This document shows positions 1 to 8,996 of a stretch of DNA of 64,000 nucleotides, in pieces. A program made the translations under genes and the position numbers. This DNA comes from Salipaludibacillus keqinensis (GTDB lineage Bacteria > Bacillota > Bacilli > Bacillales > Salisediminibacteriaceae): contig NZ_PDOD01000001.1 in assembly GCF_003226325.1 (NCBI RefSeq), forward strand, positions 1,054,001 to 1,118,000. Reading direction: 5' to 3'. The notes below the pieces were generated by a model. That model saw only the letters and a program-made list of their open reading frames with translations. It had not been told where the DNA came from and ran no database searches. Every line of letters begins with the position of its first letter. Position 1 is the stretch's first letter.

Positions 1-14
1 TAAGACAAAAGGTG

Positions 15-92
15 GATGTTCTCGTAGCTCATCTAATTATAGGATTATATGGAATGATTTAACTGAGAGCAACCGAAGGAACCGTCCCTCTG
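15..92 (+). repeat. Dispersed palindromic repeat, half element
   Basis: This is a copy of the dispersed family with core GAACCGTCCC. The core lies near 79-89, preceded by a stretch (TTCTCGTAGCTCATCTAAT, from about 20) that recurs in diverged form near 4473 and 8881. The arms around this core are degenerate. The copy ends exactly where the ribosome site GAAGGAG of the following kinase begins, so it lies in that gene's leader. Confidence 0.6.
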
Positions 93-104
93 AAGGAGTA
101 AACT

Positions 105-1958
105 ATGGAGCGCTTTAAAACATCAGCAAGGGAAAGAATCGCCCAACGATATATGCTTTTGATTACTGTGATCGGATTCATTGCTATTATATTGTCGTTA
201 CCATATATTGAATGGCCATCTTCTTATTCAATTTTATTTCTTCTCATATTATTTTTAGTAGTAACGGAGTTTTTTTCAATCCCCATTGGGAAAGGTTCTA
301 CTACACTTGGCTTTCCAATAGTATTTACATTTGATTTTCTATTTGGATTATCGTTAACATTAATTGTATATAGCTTAGTTGTACTTACGATTAATTTTGT
401 TCAGCGAAGACCGACCAGGGTCGCCTTTTTTAACTCTGCTCAATTGATTTTAAGTTTTTTAGCTGCAAAAGGTATTCTTATATTCATTTATACTTTGTTC
501 ATAAATGAGACAGTGTCGGTTTCCGAAAGAGTAACTTATGCAATTATTTTTACGGTACTTTTCTACATATTTAATGAGCTCTTTGTAGATATTGTCTTAT
601 GGATTCGTCCTCAACCTTATACATTAGTAGAATGGAAACAGAGAGTGGCTGTTGAATTTATAGGGATGATGTTGTCGGCTATTTATTTAACGCTTTTCTT
701 TGTATTAGGAACAGAAAATAGGGGAGAAGTTGATATCTTTTCTTTTTTCTTTTTCTTTTCACCCTTGGTTGCTTTATCATTGATTGGTGCAAGTCATTTT
801 AAATTAAGAATAGAAAAAAAGCGACTGCAAGGCTTGATTTCAATAAAGAAAGATTTAAATCCAAGGATATCAGAAAGAGATTGGCTTAAAGGCTTGGAGA
901 AGAACTTACCAAAGCTCTTTGATTATGATGCCTTTAGTATATGGATCAAAGAGGATGGAGACTGGGATTGTCAATTTAGTCATGGGGCTGTTTCCCACCT
1001 TATAGAAAACATGGAACTCGATAAAATAATCAATGAATCTGGGGGGCATTTGATAACGGTTTCCCCTTTAGCAAAAGCTGAATCTTTCTATCAGAAAAGT
1101 TTTTTAGCGAGTATTAAGTGCGGCATTTATTGTCCGTTAATTGTAGATGAGGAATTTAAGGGTCTAATGATTATAGGAAGAATGCGTCCACAACAGACGA
1201 GGCCTGAGGAAAATGAAATGATCAATGCCCTAGGAAATCAAATTGAGGTTCTAATTAAAGGAAGAACTCTTATGTCTGAGCGTGAGAGACGAATGATTCT
1301 TGAAGAAAGAAACCGGATTGCACGTGAGATTCATGATGGAATTGCTCAATCCGTTGCAGGGACTGTCATGAAATTGGAAGTGGCTAATCGTCATTCAATG
1401 GATCGTCCTCAACAAGCTTTTGAGATTTTGAGAAAAGTTTTACCTGAATTAAGAGGTAGTTTAAAAGAAATTCGCGAATCAATTTTTGCGTTGCGCCCTT
1501 ATCCTACGGAAAAGCATGGTTTACCGCAAGCGATAGCTGAAGAAGTCAATCGATTAAACGAGACTCATGAAAATGTTCATATTCATCTAATGGAACGAGG
1601 AAATCATCAAACCCTTTCGCCTGAAATTGAAAAAATGACTTTTCATATTTTTAAAGAAAGTATACAAAATGCTTTAAAACATGCCTCTGCATCTAAAATC
1701 ACGACTATATTGGATTATCAAAATGAGAGAGTTGTTATGAACATAAAGGATAATGGTAGTGGTTTTCGTTTAAATGAGGCCTTGTTAAAGGCTCAGAAAG
1801 GGAATCACTTTGGGATTTTAAATATGAATGAGGAAGCGAGTAAACTGGATGCTAAGCTTGAAATTAATAGTTTTGTAGGCAAAGGGACAAATATTTTATT
1901 AGTGACGCCTGTTTATTCAGAAAGGGGCAAAGAGAGTGATAAAGATAATGATCGTTGA
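105..1958 (+). CDS. Membrane sensor histidine kinase, NarL/DesK (HisKA_3) type
   Basis: This is a sensor kinase that autophosphorylates on His and passes phosphate to the regulator encoded next. Residues 15-235 hold about seven hydrophobic segments (an integral membrane sensor), 255-395 look like a GAF domain, and the HisKA_3 dimerisation motif EERNRIAREIHDG has its phospho-His at about residue 410. The HATPase region contains NALKHA (N box) and DNGSGF (G1 box) towards the C-terminus. The ATG follows GAAGGAG at good spacing. Its 3' end overlaps the response-regulator gene by 23 bases, so the two are co-translated. Family and role are clear; the signal sensed is unknown. Confidence 0.93.
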   Translation: MERFKTSARERIAQRYMLLITVIGFIAIILSLPYIEWPSSYSILFLLILFLVVTEFFSIPIGKGSTTLGFPIVFTFDFLFGLSLTLIVYSLVVLTINFVQRRPTRVAFFNSAQLILSFLAAKGILIFIYTLFINETVSVSERVTYAIIFTVLFYIFNELFVDIVLWIRPQPYTLVEWKQRVAVEFIGMMLSAIYLTLFFVLGTENRGEVDIFSFFFFFSPLVALSLIGASHFKLRIEKKRLQGLISIKKDLNPRISERDWLKGLEKNLPKLFDYDAFSIWIKEDGDWDCQFSHGAVSHLIENMELDKIINESGGHLITVSPLAKAESFYQKSFLASIKCGIYCPLIVDEEFKGLMIIGRMRPQQTRPEENEMINALGNQIEVLIKGRTLMSERERRMILEERNRIAREIHDGIAQSVAGTVMKLEVANRHSMDRPQQAFEILRKVLPELRGSLKEIRESIFALRPYPTEKHGLPQAIAEEVNRLNETHENVHIHLMERGNHQTLSPEIEKMTFHIFKESIQNALKHASASKITTILDYQNERVVMNIKDNGSGFRLNEALLKAQKGNHFGILNMNEEASKLDAKLEINSFVGKGTNILLVTPVYSERGKESDKDNDR

Positions 1959-2583
1959 TGATCATGCTATATTAAGAGACGGTCTGAAAACTATTTTTTC
2001 CATGGAGGAGGATCTTTCAGTTGTCTCAGAGGCAGAATCAGGCGAAGAGGCGCTTACGACCTTGGAAAATGGAGAAGAATTCCCAGACCTTATTATCATG
2101 GATATCAACCTTCCTAAGCTTGATGGAGTTGAAATGACAAAGGAAGTAAAAAGACTATATCCTCATGTGAAAGTATTAATATTAACCATGTACAAACATG
2201 ATGAATATTTTATGTCGGCAATAAAAGGCGGAGCTGATGGGTATTTATTAAAGGATGCTCCATCCGAGCAAGTAGTAGATGCCGCTCGTTCGCTCATGTT
2301 AGGTGAAGCGGTGATACATTCTTCTATGACAAAAAAGTTGTTAGACCTCCACCAACAGCCTGATGGTAAAAAAGAAGAGGATGAACTGACTGATCGAGAA
2401 AAAGATGTTCTGATTTGTTTAGTTAAGGGGTTAAGCAATAAAGAAATTGCAAAAGAATTATTTATTAGTGATAAAACAGTTAAAATTCATGTGAGTAAGA
2501 TATTCAAGAAGTTAGCAGTGAAAAGCCGTTCCCAAGCTGTGATTTATGCTATCCAGCATAAGCTTGTTAGACTCAATGATTGA
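1936..2583 (+). CDS. Response regulator, NarL/LuxR family
   Basis: This is a two-domain DNA-binding regulator. The receiver domain (1-120) has the acidic pair near residues 8-9 (IVDDH), phospho-acceptor Asp56 in IMDINLP, the conserved Thr in ILTMY and the Lys in LLKDA. The C-terminal LuxR-type helix-turn-helix (about 148-212) has the typical LTDREKDVL and LSNKEIAKELFISDKTVK. It is the partner of the overlapping kinase. Targets cannot be read from the sequence; neither adjacent gene is an obvious regulon member, although the secreted protease downstream is a possible one (inference). Confidence 0.93.
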   Translation: MIKIMIVDDHAILRDGLKTIFSMEEDLSVVSEAESGEEALTTLENGEEFPDLIIMDINLPKLDGVEMTKEVKRLYPHVKVLILTMYKHDEYFMSAIKGGADGYLLKDAPSEQVVDAARSLMLGEAVIHSSMTKKLLDLHQQPDGKKEEDELTDREKDVLICLVKGLSNKEIAKELFISDKTVKIHVSKIFKKLAVKSRSQAVIYAIQHKLVRLND

Positions 2584-2639
2584 GGTGCCATCGAGATCAG
2601 TTAGATTAGTCATTTATTGTTTCATTTTTCATAGATTTG

Positions 2640-2685
2640 GGGTGTATGAGAGGGAAATTGACCCTTTTGTACACCTCTTTTTTCG
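2640..2685 (+). terminator. Intrinsic terminator after the two-component operon
   Basis: GGTGTA and TACACC arms enclose an inner AGGG/CCCT stem, followed by CTCTTTTTT. It lies 60 bases past the regulator stop codon. Confidence 0.7.
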
Positions 2686-2809
2686 CAGGAGCGTATAGAC
2701 TAAAAGTAGTAGATAAACTGAAATAAATACGTCGTTCGAGTAATTGTAAAGAATATTCTAAAAGTTCATACTTTAGTTATTCAGAATTCAATAAAAAGGA
2801 GAGGTTAAC

Positions 2810-4273
2810 ATGAATTCATCAATTAAATTAGTTATTTCTTTTATGTTGATGCTAGTTTTACTTTTACCAACGGGAATGTCAAGTCAAGCATTAACAGGTA
2901 ATCTTAATCTTGATCTAGAACTTGATACCGTGATTGATTCTAACCTCCTTCAGGTTTTGGAAGGCGGAGAAGTTGCAGAAGTGATTGTCACATTTCATGG
3001 TGACGAGGGGGTAGATGCCACGGAATTGTCCTTATTAGAGGACTTAGGACTATCAAAAATTGCTACATTTGAAAGTCTTCCTATGGCTGGTTTGGTAGCA
3101 ACGAAAGGTCAAGTTGAAGCACTATCAGAACTTGATGAAGTATTATCGATTTACTTAAACGAAGAATTAGAATATTTTAATGCAGATTCTACTGACTTAA
3201 CAAGAGTAGACGAAGTGAGAACGGATGAAGAGATGCGTCAAAAGAATGGTGGACTTCCGGTTTCAGGAAGTGGTGTTGGCGTGGTTGTCAATGACAGTGG
3301 TGTCGATGGTACACATGGTGATCATAAATTTGGGAACAATCTCGTACAAAATGTGTTAGCTTCAACGAATCTTAGCAGCTTAGATAATGGAATTTTTCCA
3401 GTAACCTATATTGAAAACGTAGTGAATACGGACACCAATTCAGGTCACGGGACGCACGTAGCCGGAACAGTCGGTGGAACAGGTGCAAAATCTTCTGGGA
3501 AATACGAAGGAGTAGCACCAGGTGCAGATTTGATTGGTTATGGTTCTGGCGCTGCCATTCTAGTTTTAGATGGTATTGGTGGATTTGACTATGCGATTAC
3601 AAATCAGCAGCGTTATGATATCCGTGTGGTGACTAATTCATGGGGTGGTTCTGGAGATTTCGACCCTTTCCATCCAATTAATATAGCGAGTAAAAAAGCA
3701 TATGACCGCGGAATTGTTAGTTTATTTGCAGCTGGAAACAGCGGGCCAGAAGAAAATACGCATAATCCTTATGCTAAAGCACCTTGGGTTATCTCAGTTG
3801 CAGCAGGCAATAAAGATGGAACACTCGCTGACTTTTCATCCAGAGGTACTGATGGAAAAGGTGGAACGTTTGAAATGGATGGTGAAGAGTGGGAATGGAA
3901 AGATGAACCTACGATCACTGCTCCAGGTGTTGATATTATTTCTACAAGAGTAATTGCGCCATTGTCTGCTCTAGCAGTTCAAGATGATGCAGAATTCATC
4001 GATCCTGGCCACTTGCCTTACTATACCACGATGAGTGGGACTTCAATGGCAACACCTCATGTTGCAGGGGTTGTAGCATTAATGTTGGAGAGTAATCCAA
4101 ATCTGTCACCAGGAGAGGTGAAAAAGATATTGCAAGAGACTGCTACACCAATGGAAGATCGAGCATCATGGGAAGTAGGCGCAGGTTATGTGGATGCTTA
4201 TGAATCAGTAGATCAGGCCTTTAATTACAATGAAGAAGAAAAAACAAAAGGAAATAGCAAAGGAAACCGATAA
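2810..4273 (+). CDS. Secreted subtilisin-family (S8) serine protease
   Basis: This is an extracellular serine endopeptidase. An N-terminal signal peptide (hydrophobic residues 8-25, likely cleaved after SSQA) is followed by an inhibitor-like propeptide (about 30-125) and a subtilase catalytic domain. The catalytic triad is visible: Asp162 in VNDSGVDG, His213 in SGHGTHVAGT and Ser412 in MSGTSMATPHVAG; the oxyanion Asn lies in AAGNSGPE. At 487 residues the length suits a pre-pro-subtilase with no extra C-terminal domains. The last 15 residues are a hydrophilic, lysine-rich tail. The ATG is preceded by AAAAGGAGAGG. The gene is monocistronic, closed by a hairpin 9 bases past the stop. Confidence 0.95.
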   Translation: MNSSIKLVISFMLMLVLLLPTGMSSQALTGNLNLDLELDTVIDSNLLQVLEGGEVAEVIVTFHGDEGVDATELSLLEDLGLSKIATFESLPMAGLVATKGQVEALSELDEVLSIYLNEELEYFNADSTDLTRVDEVRTDEEMRQKNGGLPVSGSGVGVVVNDSGVDGTHGDHKFGNNLVQNVLASTNLSSLDNGIFPVTYIENVVNTDTNSGHGTHVAGTVGGTGAKSSGKYEGVAPGADLIGYGSGAAILVLDGIGGFDYAITNQQRYDIRVVTNSWGGSGDFDPFHPINIASKKAYDRGIVSLFAAGNSGPEENTHNPYAKAPWVISVAAGNKDGTLADFSSRGTDGKGGTFEMDGEEWEWKDEPTITAPGVDIISTRVIAPLSALAVQDDAEFIDPGHLPYYTTMSGTSMATPHVAGVVALMLESNPNLSPGEVKKILQETATPMEDRASWEVGAGYVDAYESVDQAFNYNEEEKTKGNSKGNR

Positions 4274-4281
4274 ATTCTCAG

Positions 4282-4313
4282 AGCGATTCACCTTCATAGG
4301 TGGATCGCTTTTT
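4282..4313 (+). terminator. Intrinsic terminator after the subtilase
   Basis: The stem is AGCGATTCACC with GGTGGATCGCT (one G-T wobble), followed by a T-run that leads into a dispersed repeat. Confidence 0.8.
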
Positions 4314-4550
4314 CCGTAGGGACGGTTCTCGTGGCTGAGAATAGGTAATACATCTAAAAATGTATAAAATGAGTTTTATTAATAAGGACTCTGATAGAGA
4401 TACTAACTCAAAAATCATAACCATTTCCAGTTTCACCTAAGCCACGAACCACTCTCTTTAAGAAGAAAGGGGGGGTTTCGTAGCCAATCTAATCTTAGCT
4501 TATAGGGATTGAAGTTACTAAGGCTAGCCAGAAGAACCGTCCCCCTGGTC
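4314..4550. repeat. Inverted pair of dispersed palindromic repeats
   Basis: The left unit at 4314-4334 has GGGACGGTTCT flanked by CCGTA and CGTGG. The right unit at 4527-4549 has AGAACCGTCCC flanked by GCCAG and CTGGT. A decayed third copy (GCCACGAACC) lies near 4440, and the spacer carries a TTCGTAGCCAATCTAAT stretch shared with the copies at 15-92 and 8881-8964. Confidence 0.75.
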
Positions 4551-4882
4551 TAACCCCATAAGAAAACTCACGAAAGGACTTATTTAAAAGAGAAAAGTCT
4601 AAACAATTGGTGTATGAATGGAATAGGATAAGATTAGGAAAGAAGGACTGACTAGCAAAAACTATTATATTGAAATGCAGACGTAAGAAAAACAGTATAG
4701 AAGTTATGAATTAATTTTTGATTTCACAGAAGTAATTGCCTTCATAAAAAAAGAGTGAATTTAAATGAAACCTCACGCTAGATATCTAGGTTCTTGCACT
4801 ACATGACTTTTCTAGTAACCTGCGTAGGTAAGCGATGTTCACATGGAAGTGGATTTCACACATACTTCCAAGGAGGTTATAA
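4551..4882. other. Intergenic, no gene recognised
   Basis: This A+T-rich stretch between the repeat and the acylphosphatase has no supported gene. A 6-bp stem (GGAAGT with ACTTCC, about 4850-4872) sits just before the acylphosphatase ribosome site; its significance is unknown. Confidence 0.4.
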
Positions 4883-5167
4883 ATGGTACGCTATTTTATT
4901 AAAGTGAAGGGAAAAGTTCAAGGCGTCGGCTTTCGGAAATACACAAAAAAAGTAGCCAGAAAATATAGTATTGTCGGATGGGTTCGTAATGTGAATGATG
5001 GAACAGTAGAAGCTGAAATCCAAGGTGAAAATGAGGACGTGGATCACGTCATAAAAGCATTGCATAGAGGAAGTTCTTCTTCTAAAGTGCACTCGGTGGA
5101 AGTGAAGAAAAAGAAAGGTCTGAAAAACTACAATTCTTTCAAGATATTATATAACTCAAAAGTATAA
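4883..5167 (+). CDS. acyP: Acylphosphatase
   Basis: This is a small cytosolic enzyme hydrolysing carboxyl-phosphate bonds such as acetyl phosphate or 1,3-bisphosphoglycerate. Its 94 residues match the family's usual size. The first signature KGKVQGVGFR contains the catalytic Arg18; the second, GWVRNVNDGTVE, contains catalytic Asn36. AAGGAGG lies 6 bases before the ATG. The gene stands alone between a repeat-containing spacer and a strong terminator. Confidence 0.93.
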   Translation: MVRYFIKVKGKVQGVGFRKYTKKVARKYSIVGWVRNVNDGTVEAEIQGENEDVDHVIKALHRGSSSSKVHSVEVKKKKGLKNYNSFKILYNSKV

Positions 5168-5176
5168 TTTGATGCT

Positions 5177-5225
5177 AAGGCTGGCGAAATAGGGGGGATG
5201 AACCCTATTTCGCCAGCCTTTATTT
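5177..5225 (+). terminator. Strong terminator after the acylphosphatase gene
   Basis: An 18-bp perfect stem (AAGGCTGGCGAAATAGGG with its complement) is followed by TATTTG. The T-run is poor, so it may act in both directions or only as an RNA 3' end. Confidence 0.7.
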
Positions 5226-5356
5226 GATATAAATCCATAGTATTTAGTAAATTACATTCTTCCCCTCCATAATATGCCCTTCCTAATTCCACCTTCAAGA
5301 ATAAACTAGTAAACGAGAACCGTAATCATAACAACGTTGGGAGGGAGGGGGATAGA

Positions 5357-6082
5357 ATGAAAATAAATGGTAGAAACAAATGGAAAATGTATCTTGCCAT
5401 GAAAAAAAACAAGAAACTTAGCAAGTATCTTGTTGATACAAAGTTATGGTCGAAAATAAACTTTTATACGATGCTATCGAGTTACAAATCAATTGTAGTG
5501 AAGCCAAATAAAGGGTTAAAAGCGAAGAATATATACTTTATATGTGAAAAGGAAGAAGGCTATGAAACTCAAATATATGAGAGGAAATACTCTTTCTTAA
5601 ATAGAGAAGAAGTCTATAAATTTATGCAAGGTAAGATAGGGCAGGTCACCTATATTATTCAAAAACATATAAAAATGGCAAAAATAGATGGAAGACCTTT
5701 TGATATTCGGGTCATTATTCAAAGAAAGTCATTGTCTTCTCCTTGGACAGCAACGGCTTATAAAATAAGAGTTGCCAAAGAAGGTAGGAAGGTAACTAAT
5801 GCCAGTAAAGGAGGGACTATTCTAACCTTTAAGGCAGCAATGAACAGGTGTAATATTCCTAAACATATAAAGAAGAATTTACTAGGACACATCAAGGAAC
5901 TCTCCACCCTAGCATCAAAAACGTTAGGACCTTATTATTCCAATAAGCGTCTTTTTGGCATCGATATAGGAATAAAAGAAGATGGATCTCTTCACATATT
6001 TGAGATCAATCGCAGCCCGTTGTTAAAAGGTTTCTCTAGACTCCAGCAGAAAAGGATTAGCAGGTATAAAAGAAGGAAGTAG
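5357..6082 (+). CDS. YheC/YheD-family ATP-grasp protein, short form, copy 1
   Basis: This resembles the YheC/YheD endospore-coat-associated ATP-grasp family. Evidence is the IVVKPN nucleotide-binding stretch (about 47-52), the IDGRPFDIRVIIQR strand and the metal-binding GIDIGIKEDGSLHIFEINRSP near the C-terminus. At 241 residues it lacks the N-terminal region of classical YheC/D proteins (about 350-450 residues), but the ATP-grasp core appears complete. It is very basic. A GGGAGGGAGGGG ribosome site precedes the ATG. It is followed 57 bases on by a paralogue. ATP-grasp proteins ligate a carboxylate to an amine; the substrate is unknown. A role in the spore surface is inferred from the family. 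Confidence 0.8.
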   Translation: MKINGRNKWKMYLAMKKNKKLSKYLVDTKLWSKINFYTMLSSYKSIVVKPNKGLKAKNIYFICEKEEGYETQIYERKYSFLNREEVYKFMQGKIGQVTYIIQKHIKMAKIDGRPFDIRVIIQRKSLSSPWTATAYKIRVAKEGRKVTNASKGGTILTFKAAMNRCNIPKHIKKNLLGHIKELSTLASKTLGPYYSNKRLFGIDIGIKEDGSLHIFEINRSPLLKGFSRLQQKRISRYKRRK

Positions 6083-6139
6083 GTTCCTTTAATATCATTT
6101 ATTATATTTTCATTACTAAAAAAAAGGAGGATGTTAAGA

Positions 6140-6862
6140 ATGGCAGTGCGATTAAGAGGAAGAAATAAATATAAAATGTATTTAGCATTGAAACAAAATA
6201 AATCTCTTGAACCGGCTCTTCCTCACACAATGATGTGGAGTGAAAATAACTTTGTAACTATGTTAAGAAACTATCATTCAGTAGTCGTTAAACCAAACAA
6301 TGGAAAACAAGGACAAAAAGTATATTTTGTGAAAAAAGTTGGCTCCAAATACGTAGTCTATATTAATAAGAAACGTAAAACATTTAAAAAAAGAAAAAGC
6401 GTTAGTAACTATTTGAAAAGGGTAACGAGTAAAAGAAATTTTATTATTCAACAAGAAGTGGATCTTGCAAGAATTGATGGAAAACGATTTGATTTTAGAA
6501 TTATCGTTCAACGAAAGAAGAGGAACCTTCCTTGGGTGGTAAATGGGGTGATTATCAGAAGAGCAGGTAAGGGCTATAAGGTAACAAACAGACATCGACA
6601 TGGGGTTATCATACCAGTAGAAGAAGCGAGAAAGAAAATCCCCTTTGATGAGAAAGAAGTAAAGAAGATAGCTCACCTAGCAGCGGAGACATTAGGACGA
6701 TCTTTTCCAAATCAAAAGATCTTTGGTGTCGATATAGGATTGCAAAAGGATGGTTCTCTCTATATTTTCGAACTAAATCGCTGGCCTATGTTAGGAGGAT
6801 TTCGAAGCTTGAAAGATAAAAGCCAAATAAAAAGAATTATGGCTTTCAAAAAAAGTGGATAA
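6140..6862 (+). CDS. YheC/YheD-family ATP-grasp protein, short form, copy 2
   Basis: This is a paralogue of the preceding gene. Both begin with a GRNKxKMYLAxKxNK block and share VVVKPN, RIDGKRFDFRIIVQR and the metal-site block FGVDIGLQKDGSLYIFELNRWP. I chose the ATG at 6140 because AAAGGAGG ends at 6130, which abuts the earlier in-frame ATG at 6131 but is 9 bases from this one. The two copies have clearly diverged, so the duplication is not recent. They are probably co-transcribed, and a terminator lies at 6969-7005. Confidence 0.8.
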   Translation: MAVRLRGRNKYKMYLALKQNKSLEPALPHTMMWSENNFVTMLRNYHSVVVKPNNGKQGQKVYFVKKVGSKYVVYINKKRKTFKKRKSVSNYLKRVTSKRNFIIQQEVDLARIDGKRFDFRIIVQRKKRNLPWVVNGVIIRRAGKGYKVTNRHRHGVIIPVEEARKKIPFDEKEVKKIAHLAAETLGRSFPNQKIFGVDIGLQKDGSLYIFELNRWPMLGGFRSLKDKSQIKRIMAFKKSG

Positions 6863-6968
6863 AAGAAAGGAACTTGAAGGCGAAAGTAGATAGAATTCTC
6901 ATTTCGAATTTGTTCGCATGCCCATTGAAATAATTGATCAACACTTTGAAGAAAAAACTTTAGATAAG

Positions 6969-7005
6969 CAGCCATTGAGAGTATTAAGTCCAATGGTTGT
7001 TTTTT
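6969..7005 (+). terminator. Terminator after the tandem ATP-grasp genes
   Basis: CAGCCATTG pairs with CAATGGTTG (one wobble) and is followed by TTTTTT. Confidence 0.7.
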
Positions 7006-7013
7006 GTATGATA

Positions 7014-7097
7014 AACCGCAGGGACGGTTCTAGTGGTTAAAAACAGAAACTTCGCCTAGTGAAAAATGCATAAACCGGAAGAACCGTCCCCCTGGTT
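7014..7097. repeat. Compact inverted pair of dispersed palindromic repeats
   Basis: The left unit AACCGCA-GGGACGGTTCT-AGTGGTT and the right unit AACCGGA-AGAACCGTCCC-CCTGGTT form an 84-base element. In each unit the arms form six pairs, including a G-T wobble. Confidence 0.8.
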
Positions 7098-7527
7098 AGA
7101 ATACATATTTATTCAAAATCAGACATTTTTATTCGATGTAAATTACCTATAAAAAAGAGAGTAAGAAGAGTATTTTCCTCGTATGACAAATACTAACACG
7201 GCTTACGGACAAATAAGAGAAGAAAGGGCTTGTGGAACAATTACCCAATTTGTTTAGAAAATAAGCAGTAGGAAAGAACGGTTAATTGTGTCTCTTTCTA
7301 TGACTTTAAACATGCTAAAAATATATATAATATACTTAATTTGATAAAAAATACCTATTCTGAAAATTCAGAAATTCCAAACGTTCGGTGGGTTTCTATC
7401 GAACTATATTATCGATACCATTAAGGTACACCTAGACTATGAGATATAGATTAGTCAAAATATTTGAAAAGGAGGGAAATTTTTTTGTGTTAGTCGTTTT
7501 ATAAAAAAAAGAGGGGATTGATGGTAA
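7098..7527. other. Intergenic, no gene recognised
   Basis: This is A+T-rich sequence upstream of the carboxypeptidase. It presumably holds that gene's promoter, but I could not assign one -10/-35 pair with confidence. Confidence 0.3.
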
Positions 7528-8571
7528 TTGAAGAAAATTATTCTGTCAACTTTAATCTTTATACTTACCTTTTCGACTTTCGTTTTGCCGGTAGGGGCTG
7601 TTGGGCAAGGGCCTAATTATAATGGGAATGAAACAATTAAGAATGAAAGACTAACGAGCAATGAAGATTTAATAAAAGAAGTGGAACGTGCTGCTAGCCG
7701 TTCTGAGAATATTGAATTAGAAATCATTGGACAATCAGTAAAAGGGAGGGATTTACCGCTTGTTAAGTTTGGAAATAATCCAGACAATCCCACGATCCTT
7801 TTCCTGACACAGCAACATGGAAATGAACAATTAGTTACCGAGGCGGCACTAAATGTAATTAAAGGTTTGTCAAATAATAATCGGCATAATCGTGAACTGG
7901 CCGATCAAGTCAATGTCTTTTTTGTCCCTCGCTTAAATCCAGACGGTGCTGTAGGGGACGTAGACTTTGATATCTCTAATCATTTAGCAGGAGGACAATC
8001 AACGCGTGCAAATGCTGTGGGAGTAGATTTAAACCGGGATCATAGTACCCTGGAACAACCGGAAACTTACGCGTTGCATCACAATGTTTTAAGAGCGTAC
8101 GATATTGATTATCTCGTAGATTTCCATCACCAGGGAGCCCGATCAGCCATTGATGATCAATTAGTATCCGGATCAATTCTGTATCCAACAAACCCTGGAG
8201 TAGACCCGGGAGTTACTGAGATGTCTAAGCAATTAGGGAAAATCATGTATGATGCTGTTGAAGACCGTGGGTTTGGTCTTCTTGGAAAATATAATGGCGG
8301 TACTGCAAATACAATAGCCCGAAACGGATTAGCCTACGAATATGGTATTGCTACTTTATTATTTGAAATGAGAGGGATGTCAGACCATCCAAGTGCTACC
8401 ACTATTCTCGGTCAAAAAAGCAACGGTTATTTAATTCAACAAGGTGTCGTATCCATGGAAGCTGCTATCGATGCAATAGCTGATCGCTCAATTAATGAAG
8501 CTGATACAAGTTTCTGGGATACACTGGAGGTTCAAAGCTTTAAACCTTTTGAAGAAGAAGAAGTAGAATAA
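7528..8571 (+). CDS. Secreted M14-family zinc carboxypeptidase
   Basis: This is an exported metallopeptidase removing C-terminal residues. The signal peptide covers residues 1-25 (hydrophobic, cut likely after VGA). Zinc ligands are His97 and Glu100 in QQHGNEQ and His200 in VDFHHQG; a general-base Glu280 lies in LLFEMRG. FVPRLNPDG and VDLNRDH fit the M14 fold. The start is TTG, because the ATG seven bases upstream is out of frame and GAGGGGA is 9-10 bases before the TTG. At 347 residues it is a single catalytic domain. The C-terminal tail is strongly acidic (EEEEVE). Confidence 0.88.
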   Translation: MKKIILSTLIFILTFSTFVLPVGAVGQGPNYNGNETIKNERLTSNEDLIKEVERAASRSENIELEIIGQSVKGRDLPLVKFGNNPDNPTILFLTQQHGNEQLVTEAALNVIKGLSNNNRHNRELADQVNVFFVPRLNPDGAVGDVDFDISNHLAGGQSTRANAVGVDLNRDHSTLEQPETYALHHNVLRAYDIDYLVDFHHQGARSAIDDQLVSGSILYPTNPGVDPGVTEMSKQLGKIMYDAVEDRGFGLLGKYNGGTANTIARNGLAYEYGIATLLFEMRGMSDHPSATTILGQKSNGYLIQQGVVSMEAAIDAIADRSINEADTSFWDTLEVQSFKPFEEEEVE

Positions 8572-8647
8572 TATATATATTCACAGTTTCAAGGAGTTGT
8601 TTCCAAAGCCTCTTTAGCTAAAAAAGAGCTAGGAGATTTTGAACTGA

Positions 8648-8695
8648 AACCCGAATAATGGACACTTAAAAAAGTGCCTCATTATTCGGGTTTTT
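8648..8695 (+). terminator. Terminator after the M14 carboxypeptidase
   Basis: A 13-bp perfect stem (AACCCGAATAATG and complement) is followed by TTTTT. Confidence 0.85.
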
Positions 8696-8803
8696 ATGTT
8701 TTTCATAAGAAAAACCCGTTTAAAAATAGTGAGCTTTATTCCAACGATCTCACATTCGTTCAATTCGTTCCTATACAATGTTAAAATAGACACAGACCTT
8801 CTT

Positions 8804-8964
8804 AACCACAGGGACGGTTCTAGTGGTTGAGTGAGACATAACAAGCAGTGAAGACATTCCTTATAGTACAAGATGATTGGTTCTCGGATCTCATCTAATC
8901 GTCACTTTTAAGGAACAATTAAACTGGGATTAACCAGGGCTAGCCAGGAGAACCGTCCCTCTGG
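8804..8964. repeat. Inverted pair of dispersed palindromic repeats
   Basis: The left unit is AACCACA-GGGACGGTTCT-AGTGGTT at 8804-8828. The right unit near 8942-8964 has GCCAG and CTGGT arms around AGAACCGTCCC. The interior near 8881 shares TCTCATCTAAT with the copies at 15-92 and 4473. Confidence 0.8.
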
Positions 8965-8996
8965 TCACCCCCCAGGTCACGGAAGGTAGTGTGAGA

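Noticed and set aside
4790-4882. Riboswitch before the acylphosphatase gene
   Set aside because: Short stems are present but no known conserved motif could be matched.
6131-6139. ATG at 6131 as start of the second ATP-grasp gene
   Set aside because: It abuts the AAAGGAGG ribosome site with no spacing; ATG 6140 is 9 bases away.
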